From contig NC_089594.1 of assembly GCF_019320115.1 (NCBI RefSeq), positions 22,420,409-22,484,408 of the forward strand: a DNA stretch of 64,000 nt, in the 5' to 3' direction. The translations under genes and the position numbers were made by a program. The notes below the pieces were generated by a model that was not told the origin of the DNA, did not search any database, and worked only from the letters and a program-made list of their open reading frames with translations. This DNA comes from Miscanthus floridulus. Taxonomy: Eukaryota; Streptophyta; Magnoliopsida; Poales; Poaceae. Shown here one piece after another: positions 1-10,301 of the stretch. The stretch's first letter is position 1. Every line of letters begins with the position of its first letter.

Positions 1-7
1 CTCTTAC

Positions 8-1957
8 TTCTGACAGTAGAACTCCCATGTCAAGCACTTTTCTAACAAGGCTCATGGCAGAGTTATGTGATATTTCATTCAGATTGACTTTTGACCTGAA
101 ACAATGGGTTATCAATGAAGATAACAAGGCCAAGAAGTTCAATAGGTACAAAGGCCAGACATACTTTTTTAACATTTTAGCAGACAGATCCTTTGGGCAT
201 ATGACATCCACTTCCCACCCAATAGAGTTATTGACCTTTAAACTTTCAAATAGCTCCTCTCTTTGTTCCTCCTTCAAGGTCTTTGAATCTGTTTCAGAAG
301 ACAAGATCAACAGGCTATGCTAATTGTCAATGTGCTAATAGCAAAACTACTCTTGAACTTTTCCGTGGCCCATGGAAAGTAACAGCTTCACCCAACTCTG
401 CAGCTGAAATGTCATAAGATAGTAAGCCTAATAACTACCGAAGTACAAAGACAGATTCAAGATTTACCACTCCAAAGGTTGAATTCATGCAAATGTCAGT
501 ATGCCACAGATATACAGGAGATGTGTCAATACTCAACTCTAAGATGTCAGAAGCTGACGGTTTTAACAAACTTTGAAAAAGAAGGGTTTAGTAGTTTGCT
601 ACAAGATAAATGTACATGGAAGCACCTGCAATTCATGAGTTCATTGAATGGGACTAGAGAGGAGAATATTTTGCAGACAAGGGAAACAAGAGGAGGATTG
701 CAATTAGCAGCAACTAATATGGTTGCACAAAGCTCCTGCCTTTGGGTCTGCAAAAAAATTGTGATGTACCAAGAATAGCATGTTCAATGTTCCTACTTCC
801 TACTCATGTTTGTCCTCCACAATTTCAAAAGTTCATAAACATATGCATCAGGTCTTTAAAAGGTACAACCTCTGTTCCAAATTATAATTCGTTTGACTTT
901 TTTTACCCCAAGTTTGGTCACTAGTCTTATTAAAAAATTTGAGCAAAATGTCACTTATTTTGTTGTGGCTTTCTTTATTAATAAAAGTTCTTCAAGAATG
1001 ACTTCAATTTGACTATGTTTGCACAATTTTTTTGAATAAGACGAGTGATCAAACATGAGGTCAAAAAAGTCAAACGAATTATAATTTGATATGGAGGGAG
1101 TATGATAGCTTCTATCATGCCAAATCATTAATCGACCAAAGTGCTTAACTACTGCCAGCATCCACTTAATGAATGAGGTCGCAAATGAACCAATCGAAGA
1201 TTATAAAAAAAAGGGGGCGTACCCAGTGCAGAGAGCTCCCGCTTTGTGCGGGGTCTGGGGAAGGGTGTCAGTGGCAAGCCTTACCCTCGCCTGTGCAATG
1301 CGAGGAGACCGCGACTCGAACCCGGGACCTTCCGGTCACAGGTGGTAAGACTCTACCGCTTGCACCAGGCCCGCCCTTCCCCAATCGAAGATTATGTTAT
1401 AACTTTGAAGCTACCTGATTTATCTCTCTGATACAGGCTCACAGTCACAGAACCTGAGAATATTGACCTGTGCATCGTGAAATAAAGTAAAACTAAAATT
1501 ACATATACATTTCTGTATTCTGAGCAGATAAAGAAGATGTGAGTGAAGAAGACCTGCGAATTTGAGACTGGCAAGAGTGTTATTGTAAGAGCGCGCGCAG
1601 TACATACATCCATGCACCATAGGACCTGCACGAGCAGTAACAGGAAGTGAGTTTGGGAAAGACTCCATTTCTGCTCAAAACCTGAAAATCAGCGTCCTGC
1701 TCATGACAATTTGCTGGGGAATGCGTTGAAACCAACTAGAATTTCAGGCAACATTGCACATTTCCATGAGTGTTCAACCTATTTCACTTTGGCCTACTGA
1801 ATATTTGTGCAGTACAACTCAAAAAGATTTGAAGCAACATGCAACATTGCATATCAACCGGTCAGAAGAGTTTACCAAGGACAGGGCCACGGCCAGCCTC
1901 GTCGATCCCCATGAGGCAGGGCTCCTTGGTAGCCCACTCCGGCACCGGTGCCGCCAT
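8..1957 (-). CDS. RNASEH2A: Ribonuclease H2 subunit A, exons 1-4 (3' part beyond the window)
   Basis: Catalytic subunit of RNase H2, the nuclear enzyme that cleaves the RNA strand of RNA-DNA hybrids and removes single ribonucleotides from DNA. Four coding exons were placed by hand: 1876-1957 (ATG at 1955-1957), 1554-1625, 165-288 and 8-95. All introns are GT-AG and the phases agree across every junction. Exon 1 carries the family signature GIDEAGRGPVLG with the catalytic Asp-Glu pair. Exon 2 gives the conserved PMVHGCMYCARSY stretch. Exon 3 gives DSKTLKEEQREELFE and exon 4 the KVNLNEISHNSAM block. The exon 4 donor lies at 6-7, so the rest of the gene lies left of the window. Intron 2 (289-1553) contains a Stowaway-like MITE and an Au-like SINE. 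No lesion is seen in the visible part. The open frame upstream of the chosen ATG to about 2254 has no recognisable homology and is probably 5' UTR. Confidence 0.93.
866..1100. mobile_element. Stowaway-like MITE in RNASEH2A intron 2
   Basis: About 235 bp with long terminal inverted repeats: the left arm (CAACCTCTGTTCC then AAATTATAATTCGTTTGACTT) mirrors the right arm, whose complement reads CTCCCTCCATATC then the same inner stretch. A TA dinucleotide lies on each side (864-865 and 1101-1102). This is the CTCCCTCC-type end of grass Stowaway/Tc1-Mariner MITEs. No coding capacity. Confidence 0.8.
1205..1382 (-). mobile_element. Au-like tRNA-derived SINE with perfect 13-bp target duplication
   Basis: Read on the minus strand, the 178-bp unit starts near 1382 with GGGGAAGGGCGGGCCTGGTGC. 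It has an A-box-like GTGCAAGCGGTAGAGTC and a B box CCGGGTTCGAGTCGC (1311-1325), then an unrelated tail ending in a short homopolymer at about 1205-1213. The 13-bp direct repeat AATCGAAGATTAT lies at 1192-1204 and 1383-1395 and is perfect. Sequence and structure fit the grass Au SINE family. It sits in intron 2 of RNASEH2A in the same orientation as the gene. Confidence 0.85.
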
Positions 1958-2414
1958 TTCCGCTGCGTTAGGGCAAAGCAGAGAGAGGGGAAGCAGATTG
2001 TAGGTCGCTGCTGCCGGGTTAGGGATGAAGCAGGGAGGAAAGGAAGTAGGAACGCACTCACCTTGCTGCGAACCGGGCGGGACGTGAGTGTGGCGGCGGC
2101 GGCGCGCGTCGTTGCTGACTCGCCGCTTGGGTGGCGAGAAGGTGTAGCGGGGTTGCGCGCCAGCGGTGCGGGGCTCACCGTCGGGCGTCGGCGGCGTCCG
2201 CTCCGGGGCTCGCTCCAAAAAAACTTGCAGCGCTTCTGCCTCGGGCCGGGCCAACCAGGCCGGTAAGAACAGGAAGTGTTAGACCATCAAGGGCCCATGT
2301 ACCGGTAAGAATGCATCGGTGAATGCCACGGCCCACGAAGAAGAGGAAGGAGATCCTGACTTCTAGTCGGTGTCGCCGGAGACAAACGCCGTCGATCGGT
2401 GACAACGGCGGCGC
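1958..2414. promoter_or_regulatory. Possible shared 5' region between the divergent RNASEH2A and PNRC-like genes
   Basis: A GC-rich stretch of about 450 bp separates the RNASEH2A start codon (minus) from the serine-rich frame on the plus strand. It probably holds both 5' UTRs and perhaps a bidirectional promoter. No clear TATA box was recognised; the assignment rests on position and base composition only. Confidence 0.35.
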
Positions 2415-2924
2415 GTGACTCGACCAATTAAGTCGCTGTCCAAGCCCGGCCGCGTCGACACCAACGAGAGGTGGGACGCGCACAAGATTCAGACCAACCA
2501 TGCGCCCCATGCCCCGGACGGCGACGGCAACAACAGCAGTAGTCCCGGCCGCGCGCCGTCGTGCGAGAGGGGGTGGACCAGCAAGAAGAATGCGACGGCG
2601 TCGTCCTCGTCGAGCAGCAGCGGAAGTAGCTCGGCGAGACGGGCGTCGTTGGGCAAGAAGTGGGGCCGCCCTGCTGCCACTGCCAGGTGCCAGCCTGCAT
2701 CGTCCGCCGGCGAGCGCTGGGACGCGCACAAGAAGCCATGCCCACTGCAGGTCGGCGGGAGCGACGACGACGTCGACGGCCAGAGCAGCAGCACTGGTAG
2801 CAACGACATGGAGTTGGACGACGTGCCGCAGCCGGCATTCTACTCCGGACCAGGCTTCGTCGCGTCGTCGCCGGAGCCGAGCATGCTTCCCATGCCGTCG
2901 TCCTTGATGCTACGCGTTGCATAG
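2415..2924 (+). CDS. PNRC-like serine-rich plant protein, start uncertain
   Basis: A 169-codon frame ending at TAG 2922-2924. The C-terminus reads FYSGPGFVASSPEPSMLPMP, matching the conserved end of the plant PNRC-like family (short proteins with an SPxPSxLPxP motif, related to proline-rich nuclear receptor coactivator/decapping-associated proteins). The middle is Ser-rich (about residues 63-74). The motif ERWDAHK occurs twice, near residues 18-24 and 102-108. No ATG lies near the N-terminus: the frame opens with GTG and is closed by TGA about 15 bp upstream. An ATG at 2323 opens another frame that stops at 2416-2418. So either an upstream exon is missing from this reading, or a frameshift has detached the start. 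The family call rests mainly on the C-terminal motif. The gene is divergent from RNASEH2A. Confidence 0.5.
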   Translation: MTRPIKSLSKPGRVDTNERWDAHKIQTNHAPHAPDGDGNNSSSPGRAPSCERGWTSKKNATASSSSSSSGSSSARRASLGKKWGRPAATARCQPASSAGERWDAHKKPCPLQVGGSDDDVDGQSSSTGSNDMELDDVPQPAFYSGPGFVASSPEPSMLPMPSSLMLRVA

Positions 2925-3123
2925 CTAGCTAGCTGCATGGGACGATCTAGCACTTGGGTTGCCTAGCTAGGGATCATCACTCCTGAGTACGAGAAATTAG
3001 CAAAGCGGTATGACGTGAAAATGTGGCTAGTGGTGTTTGTAATGCGCGTTTTTTTTCTGTTAAACAACTAGACTCCGAAAGTTCATACTAGTATCGTATA
3101 GAATTATAGATGTTAATGTAGTA

Positions 3124-3538
3124 TTCCCTCTGTCCCACAATTTATAGATGTTAATGTCGTTCTGGCGTTGGTTCAAAACGTCCAGGTTCAGTGGAGAGAG
3201 CAAGCATCGGAGTGTGTACACGGCCAAGTTCAGACAATAAATGATGTATCTTGTTGAGTGCTACAACGACTTAGCCCTTGTTTAGTTTCACCCTAACTTC
3301 TAAAAAGTTGCTACAGGACCTGTCACATCAATGTTTGCGATCTGTGTATAGAGCATTAAATGTAGATGAAAAGAAAAACTAATTGCACAGTTTGGTGGAA
3401 AATTGCGAGACGAACGTTTTGAGCCTAATTAGTCCATGTTTGAACACTATTTGTCAAATAAAAATGAACATGCTACAGTAGCCCCAAAATCCAAATTCCT
3501 ACGACTAAACACAGCCTTGTATATCGGGACAGAGGGAG
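3124..3538. mobile_element. Stowaway-type MITE (outer member of a nested pair)
   Basis: Ends TTCCCTCTGTCCC and, on the other strand, CTCCCTCTGTCCC, with one mismatch in 13. TA lies on each side (3122-3123 and 3539-3540). The element is unusually long for its type because another MITE sits inside it (about 3274-3517). Confidence 0.7.
3274..3517. mobile_element. Tourist/hAT-like MITE nested in the Stowaway-type MITE
   Basis: A 240-bp unit beginning GCCCTTGTTTAGTTTC and ending in the approximate reverse complement (GACTAAACACAGCC). The body includes GTTGCTACAG, AGCATTAAATGTAGA, AATTGCACAGTTTGGTGG and GCTACAGTAGC, which recur in a second copy at 3597-3819. Boundaries are good to a few bases; the superfamily is uncertain because the duplication (TTA/TTG) is weak. 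Confidence 0.6.
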
Positions 3539-3596
3539 TACTTCTTGTACTTTGATCCACAAGGAACTGATCGTATTTTCATTCACGCCTTGTTTA

Positions 3597-3819
3597 GTTG
3601 GACCCCAAAGTTCAAAAAGTTGCTACAGTACTTGTCACATCGAATGTTTGCGGCCTGTGCATGGAGCATTAAATGTAGACGAAAAGAAAAACTAATTGCA
3701 CAGTTTGGTGGGAAATTGCGAGACGAACGTTTTAAGCCTAATTAGTCAATGTTTTGACACTATTTACCAAATAAAAACGAAGGTACTACAGTAGCCTCAA
3801 ATTCCAAATTTCGCGAACA
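3597..3819. mobile_element. Second copy of the GCCTTGTTTAGTT MITE, right end degraded
   Basis: Runs in parallel with 3274-3517 over almost its whole length (for example AGCATTAAATGTAGA, AACTAATTGCACAGTTTGG, GCGAGACGAACGTTTT). The left end GCCTTGTTTAGTTGG is preserved, while the right terminal repeat (GACTAAACA) is missing, so this copy is truncated or altered at its 3' side. Confidence 0.6.
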
Positions 3820-3976
3820 ATATGTTGTACCACATCCGTAAAATGATTGATATCTATGCCACTTACTGTCATTTCTGTCAGTAGTGTTTGTCTGTTTTTG
3901 TGTGAAGAGGAAACGGGTGATGGAGACAGCGGTACATCAATCATCAGTCACACTTTTGCCGACTCATCAAATATAA

Positions 3977-4235
3977 GAGCGTCTCCGAAATCATCTCTAA
4001 AATTTACTCTCTAAATCATTATTTAAAAAGTTATTTGAGTACCCTCTAATAATATTTTTTATCTTATGTGCACTTTAAGGAGCCATCCTCGCTCTTTATC
4101 TTTGGCCAGTGAGAAATCTAGAATAGAGAATATCTATATTTAGAGATCCATTTAAAGAAGCCGTTAGAGGGTATTGTTCCACCAAAATCTCTATTACTGT
4201 ACAATAGAAAAAAATATAAAAAGTTAGAGTTGCTC
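3977..4235. mobile_element. Tourist-like MITE with TAA target duplication
   Basis: Left end GAGCGTCTCCGAAAT and right end AGAGTTGCTC form imperfect terminal repeats (GAGC..CTC). TAA lies at 3974-3976 and 4236-4238, the 3-bp duplication expected of PIF/Harbinger (Tourist) MITEs. The interior is AT-rich and non-coding. Confidence 0.65.
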
Positions 4236-4356
4236 TAAGGACCGTATGTGTAAAATGATTAACCATGAGGAGTCCACAGAAACACAGACATGACTCGCAC
4301 AATATTGTATCATTACTACACGGATGATTTTTGCAATCGCTTTTTTTTCGAGATGG

Positions 4357-4398
4357 TTAATCTCTAGAAATGACATGTTAATCTCTAGAAATGACATG
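4357..4398. repeat. 21-bp unit repeated twice in tandem
   Basis: TTAATCTCTAGAAATGACATG occurs back to back at 4357-4377 and 4378-4398 without mismatch. Confidence 0.9.
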
Positions 4399-4538
4399 TT
4401 GCATTGTACGTTATGAACCTTCTCTAGAAATTGACCGCCCTGAAATAGGATGTATTTCTAGGAGTGATTGACTAAGTCAACTGTCAAGCAAATAAATTCA
4501 TAACCTTTTCAAATTAAGTTGGATCAAAACCAACTTAC

Positions 4539-4784
4539 TCCTCTCCCTCTCAAAATAAGTGCAAATCTTGTACTTTGACCAATATCAAGTTTAACCAAAC
4601 ATATATGGAAAAATATTAATATTTATAATATGAAATAAGTATTATTAGATTAATCATGCCATGTTTTCATATCAAACCTATTTGGGTGTACAAATGTTCA
4701 TGCTATTTTCTATAAATCTAATCAAATTTGAATTTAGTTGACTCATCGACATACGAGATATGCACTTATTGTTTGATTGGGTAG
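4539..4784. mobile_element. Degenerate Stowaway-like MITE
   Basis: TA at 4537-4538 and 4785-4786. The left arm CTCCTCTCCCTCTCAAAATA then AGTGCAAATC mirrors the right arm, whose complement reads CTACCCAATCAAACAATAAG then TGCATATC. The AT-rich interior has no coding capacity. The outer 12 bp of the arms have diverged, so this is an old copy. Confidence 0.55.
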
Positions 4785-5018
4785 TATATCAAAACTGTAG
4801 ATCTTAGAGAGACCTAAAACTTTGTAGTTCATGAAATTTTTTATTTGATATCATTTAGGGGCCCATATTTACATTTTAAGTTTTTAGATTTTGAAAACAA
4901 AATTTTTAATTTTTTTAAACAACCTAGGATGGAGACACCTCCCTATACCAAAGTAGTAATGCTCGATGAGTAAAAAGCTTTGTAGTTAAATTTACTATCG
5001 AACCATCTGTCAGCCATG

Positions 5019-5130
5019 GTGAAGTCACCAAGGCTCACTCTCGAGCTCGACGTGATCAGAACAAGCACCCTAAGAAGATATGGCCCGATCTGATCACGTC
5101 GAGCTCGAGAGTGAAGTCACCAAGGCTCAC
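5019..5130. repeat. 25-bp perfect palindrome bounded by a 20-bp direct repeat
   Basis: The left arm 5036-5060 (starting CACTCTCGAGCTCGACGTGA) is exactly reverse-complementary to the right arm 5089-5113, around a 28-nt loop. The direct repeat GTGAAGTCACCAAGGCTCAC lies at 5019-5038 and 5111-5130, overlapping the palindrome ends by two or three bases. The whole could fold as one long hairpin. It matches no MITE end I know. Confidence 0.85.
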
Positions 5131-6157
5131 CCTCTAGGACACATCTAGCAAGGTACATTAGCGATTTGTGTCTAGGTAAAACTTTATGTCAACCATGACT
5201 ATCCTACCTTGTTCACGGGATTAATTAGATGTGGTTTCTAGGTTTAGCTTCTTATGTTTTGGCTAGAGTTTACCCCATGATCACGAGCTTAGGGCCCTAG
5301 GTGGTAGTAGAGGGCTTGTTGGTGAAACTTTTTCTCCTTCCTCTTCTTCCCTACTAAGCTTGAGGATGAGAGCTCCTCCAATCTCTAACTCTAACAATGG
5401 GGAAGGCCTTGGGGCTCCTTGCAGCAGCAACGTGTGGTCCTTCTCGGCTTATTCCTCCCTCTCCTCCTCCTCCTTCCTTGCTCTATCTTGGTTCTTGTGA
5501 ATAGAGAGGTTGTGTGGTATGAGAGAGAGGGGGGAGAGTGAGGGGTGGTTGTGTTCTGTGTGAGGTAAGTTTGTGTTGACATTGTGGCTCGGTTGGTTTG
5601 GGGTGGACAACTTTCTATTTGCATGGACTGAGGTGTCATTATACGTAGAGTTTGTTTCCTATCAAATCATCCAACGGTCATGACTTTGACTGACTGGCTA
5701 GCTTTGTTGACTTGCTGACATGGCAAGGCCGAACCATCTTATGCCCATAGCTAGACCATCCAGCACTCCACAAAAGTGTCAAGTTCAGTTGTACTTAACA
5801 TAGCCTTTTCCAATTAGGATTTTTGACATGCTAATGTGCATGATGATATGCATAAACCAACAGAATGAACGATGGATCGTTATTACACATCTTGTTACTC
5901 ATTATCATTTTGTTTGGTTTATATCTCTATTATAATGGACCAGTCGAAATTATACTAGGTCCCCCCCACGAAAACATCCCTCGCTGAGAGCCTCCAACCA
6001 TTGTGCACCCAGAAAAATACACACGAATTCAGCACCATTAAAATCAAGGGTTAATCAAACACCTTAACCAAATCCAATGGCCACAATTCGATGTGGGATG
6101 CCATGCTTCTCACCCCGCATTCTCACCCCCGCACCCTGCTCGCACTTCAACGCGGTG
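5131..6157. other. Host DNA without a recognised gene; last ~190 bp may be a gene 5' end
   Basis: The stretch 5131-5970 shows no convincing gene, repeat end or RNA gene. A pyrimidine-biased minus-strand frame at 5391-5639 has no recognisable motif. From about 5970 the composition turns C-rich with ATG codons (6064, 6091), resembling a plant 5' UTR or first exon. That sequence continues on the far side of the retroelement at 10997-11275. Confidence 0.4.
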
Positions 6158-6991
6158 TGATGAGGACATCACTACTTCATCGCATACAAGCCAAGGAGAG
6201 GAGGAGGTCCAGCATGGGCGTCCAATTCATCTTTTTCATGGTGGAAGCCCAGTCCAACTCAAGTTCGAGTCCAGCTCGGGCTCCAGGACCAGTCTGCCTT
6301 AAACTGGTCACCTAGGACGCATCCGGACTCCGTTTTCGACGATCCACATATGGTTGGAAAGCTAATTTGATAAGGAAGCCAATTCAAGTGGTTTCACATC
6401 AAAAGACCTTCGGAATCAACAGGAATCGTCGAAACAAGTCAGCGTCCAGAATCTGTCAGGGTGCTGCGACACCCTCTTTTGGTCCGTTGGACCGTGTATC
6501 GTGTTTGGGCCCATTAGGGGGCGCGTCCAGGGGGTGACACCCAAGACTCTATAAATACCAGCCGTCTCTCTCCTTAGGGGTTGGGGTTTTGTTTAGTTCT
6601 TGATTTTCTCATGAAACAGACATCGTTTTGCTACAACTGTGCCGCCAAGGCTGCTTGCTGTGAACCAGGGCCCTAGTTCTCGATCTTGTTCGCCTGTGGC
6701 GATTAGTCCTTTCAAATAAAGACTTGAACTCCTTCTTATTTTCATAAGCCTCATATTTATTTGCAATTTCAGATTACGTTCATCCCGTTCTTGCTTGTGT
6801 TCTCGATTCGCTTGCAGGAAAGCCTTCTCGGTGAGGTCAATCACGTTGGCGTGGTTGATAACCAACGGAGCAGTGGTGTAACGGTTGTGGGGGTCCGAAT
6901 CAATCTTGGTTCGAAGCCTAGATCGTAAACATCGAGTCTCCACCAATCGATGCTATCATACCTTTCGGAAGATCGGGCCTAGTCTACATCA
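6158..6991 (+). repeat. 5' LTR of the gag-only element
   Basis: 834 bp, closely matched by 10157-10991. It contains a TATA box CTATAAATA at 6549-6557, repeated in the other LTR, about 440 bp before the LTR end. It begins TGATG and ends CATCA, giving the usual TG...CA ends. Confidence 0.9.
6549..6557 (+). promoter_or_regulatory. TATA box of the 5' LTR promoter
   Basis: CTATAAATA lies in the middle of the LTR, just upstream of a pyrimidine-rich stretch (GCCGTCTCTCTCC) that would suit transcription initiation. The same box is conserved at 10549-10557. Confidence 0.6.
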
Positions 6992-6993
6992 AG

Positions 6994-7006
6994 TGGTATC
7001 AGAGAC
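6994..7006 (+). other. Primer-binding site, tRNA-Met type
   Basis: TGGTATCAGAGAC starts three bases after the 5' LTR and matches the plant initiator tRNA-Met primer sequence TGGTATCAGAGC except near its end. Confidence 0.8.
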
Positions 7007-8074
7007 CTTGTTGCCCGTTAGGTATAACTTTGTTTTCCCCTTTAGATTGTTACTATTTTTGCATTACCTATAGTCCACAAAAAGCCAAAAAAATATACAT
7101 CGTCACATATTCCCTGTCCTATAGCCTCATTGTGCCATGCAATTTCGTCTCTGTTTCGCATTGTTGAGTTTGTGCCCTAGGTCAAGTTCTTGTTGCTGGT
7201 TTTAGATCATTTTTAGTTCAGTTTGTGTTTTCCCCTTTGTTTTTCATCATAATCCGTGAACATCTCCAAGTCTTGTTGAGTTTCCTTTGTATTCATCAAA
7301 CCCTAGTCCACGCCATCTTATTTGTTACACTTGTCTTCACTGTTTCCATCAAATCCTTGCTGCCGTGACCAATTTTGCACACATTGTTCCCGTTTTGTCC
7401 TCTAATTCGGAGTCTGTTCTTAAAACTGGTCTAGTTTTCACATACGAACTCGGATTTTGACGTTCCATATATCAAAATCGATCAGAAAATTTTTTCGGAT
7501 CCATCCATCCCTCGGCTTGTCGAGGTCGGAGATTTTTATTTTGTTTAAAAAGTGGTCACAAGATCCTGTTTTCGTGGTCACAAGGTTTTTGTCGATTTCG
7601 AGCACATCTTCTGGAAATTCCACAGGCCACGTCTTTCACTTGTTTAAGCTCATATTTTCTGTGGTTACTTCTTTTGTGCTCCTAAGTGAAGGAAAAATAT
7701 CAAAAATAATAATAATAAGAAAAAGTCAAAATTTCTCAAAAAACAACGACAGCCCAAAAAAATAGAAAAAAGAAAGGGGTAAAAGAGGAACAGTATCTAT
7801 TCAGTTGTGAATTTTGCTATTCCTTGCTACTATATTGTGCCTATCCAAGCTCCACTTTTTTCTAACTAAGTACAGGTTCACCTTACAACTGTTACACTCA
7901 AGCTACAACGGTATCACAGTCACCGACCGATTGCACCGCCTGTTGCTTTGGTAAGAACACTTGTAAGACCGTGGTAAGACACTTGAGAGTTGAGTGCCTT
8001 ATTTTTCCTTGTCCACGACCTAATTAGTTGGTAGGGATAATACTATTTGTGTTGTCTTTTCTTTTCTACTAACC

Positions 8075-10301
8075 ATGTCAGGAAAAGCCGGAGGCAGCGG
8101 CCAAGGAAACGAGGACGCACCTACAAATTTCAATGACTGTGTTTCTAAGAATGAGCTTCGTGTTGTTCTTGATGACAAGTTCAATGAGACCCTTCAACAA
8201 ATTATCAATTTGGCCAAGAGGATTGAAGATGTTGAACAACGACATCCTGAACCACGTCCTGAAGAAGATGATGATGATCTCTCTAAGGAGGACGATGGCG
8301 ACGCGGAGGCTGAAGCCGAAGCTCAACGACGTGCTAAGGATGCACGTAACCGTAATCGGTTGAACTTTAACCGACGCGGTATGGGAGGTAACAACCAATG
8401 TAATAATGATCCTTTCTCTAAAACCAAGTTTAAGATACCTCCTTTTTCTGGTTCTGCTGATCCTGAAGCATATTTAGATTGGGAGATGGCTGTAGATAAA
8501 AAAATTTAGCTCCCATCAAGTACCTGAAGAATATAGAGTTAGACTTGCTACTAGTGAGTTTACTAGTTTTGCTCTTTTTTGGTGGAATGATATTTGCAAT
8601 AATGCTAATGCTAATGCTTAAATACCTCAAACTTGGACTGTACTTAAACGATGAATGAAATCGAGATTTGTTCCTCCATACTATCAGCGTGATCTGCGAT
8701 TAAAACTGCAACGTTTAAATCAAAGTAGTAAAACTATTGAGGAATATTATCAGGAGCTTTTAATTGGTCTAGCACGTAGTAACATACAAGAGGATGATAT
8801 AGATAAGTGTTCTAGATTTTTTGGAGGTTTGCGTCGTGAAATACAGGATGTTCTTGACTATAAAGAATGGACTAGATTTTCCCAATTATATCATTATGCT
8901 ATTAAAGCTGAAAGGGAAGTACAGGGACGACAACCTACACGATCCATGACTCCATCCACGACTCCATCCATTCCTTCATGTCCAACCGAGGTGAGTAAAT
9001 TTTCTAATGTGCAGACACCACCAGTGTCTGTAAAGAAGAGTTCTCCTATCACACCTCCTCCCAGTGGATCTGCTACACCTTCCTCTAGCAGCTCTTCTAA
9101 AGTTGTGTGCCACCGCTGCAAGGGCATGTTACATATTGCTAAAGAATGCCCCAACAAACGCGCATATATTTCTACTGATGATGGTGGGTATGCTAGTGCT
9201 AGTGATGAAGAGAATGAATTTGCACTTGCAACTGATCTTTATGCAGATAAATTTGCGGATAGTGCTGACGATCCTGATGAGGTAATTGATAGTGTGGCAT
9301 GCACTGCAGACTACAAATCAATCCTTGTTCAGCGTGTTTTAAGTACACAAGTTGAGCCAGTAGACAAGCTACAACGCCATAATTTATTTCAAATGTTCCT
9401 CATTGTCAATAATTTCCATGTTCGTGCTATAATTGATGGAGGGAGCAGCAATAATTTGGTAAGTTCTGAGCTTGTCAAGACTCTTGGGTTATCTACACAT
9501 GCTCTTCCACATTCATACCATGTTCAGTGGTTCAACAATAGTGGTAAGGCAAAGGTAACACAATCTGCTTGTGTGTATTTTTCTATCGGGTCATACCATG
9601 ATTATGCTGATTTTGATGTCGTGCCTATGCAAGCTTGTTCACTTTTGTTAGGATGCCCTTGGCAATATGATAATAATGCTCTACATCATGGTAGGCAAAA
9701 TAGATATACTTTTATGTTTAAAGAAAAGACCATTGCTTTACTTCCTTTAACACCTGCTGAAATTGTGCAATATGAAAAGGAACTTGCTAAAAAGAAAAAG
9801 AAATGCCTTGATAACGACTCTAGCAAACCATTAAATGAACCTTCAAGTAACATGAAAGAAGTTTTATTTGCTCTAAAATATGTTCTTGCTGTTCATGATG
9901 AACCATGTTATGCTCTAACTTGTACATCGCCTATATGTCCACTTGGTCCTACTCCTAGTGCTATGCCTTTTATTGGTACTAACCTTTTGCAGGAGAAGGA
10001 GGATGAATTCCCAATAGGGAAGCCACCATGGCAGCCGCCTTTGCGAAGGATGGGGCGCCAAGATGAATGTCTTCTTTCGGAACCATCGTTGCTGTCATCC
10101 AATGGAGGAGACGATCTACTTCAGTCGAGGAAGACTTCAATTCAAGAAAGGGAGGATGATGAGGACATCACTACTTCATCACATACAAGCCAAGGAGAGG
10201 AGGGGGTTCAGCATGGGCGTCCAATTCATCTTTTTCATGGTGGAAGCCCAGTCCAACTCAAGTTCGAGTCCAGCTCGGGCTCTAGGACCAGTCTGCCTTA
10301 A
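8075..10301 (+). pseudogene. gag-protease frame of the non-autonomous element, broken
   Basis: The first frame (8075-8509) starts MSGKAGGSG, has an acidic stretch near residues 69-90 and the Ty3 gag motif FKIPPFSGSADPEAYLDWE. Reading is lost at a run of A residues near 8500-8508 (one extra A fits). The continuing frame then meets TAA at about 8620 and TGA at about 8652. The second open piece (8655-10301) carries the rest of gag, a zinc knuckle beginning CHRCKGMLHIAKEC (about residue 152; the position expected to be Gly-His is altered), and a protease-like domain with IIDGGSSNN (about residues 260-268) and LLLGCPW. No polymerase follows: the frame runs through the purine tract into the 3' LTR, where it stops at 10299-10301. 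Confidence 0.8.
10144..10156 (+). other. Polypurine tract before the 3' LTR
   Basis: AAGAAAGGGAGGA lies directly against the first base of the 3' LTR, as expected for the plus-strand primer of reverse transcription. Confidence 0.75.

Noticed and set aside
1205..1382. A and B boxes suggesting a tRNA gene
   Set aside because: No cloverleaf can be drawn, and the unit has a non-tRNA tail and a 13-bp target duplication; it is a SINE. The same holds for 60333-60580 and 60772-61060.
1862..2254. Long minus-strand frame extending RNASEH2A upstream of the chosen Met
   Set aside because: The extension is Arg/Pro-rich with no family similarity; RNase H2A proteins begin close to the DEAGRG motif, so the ATG at 1955-1957 is preferred.
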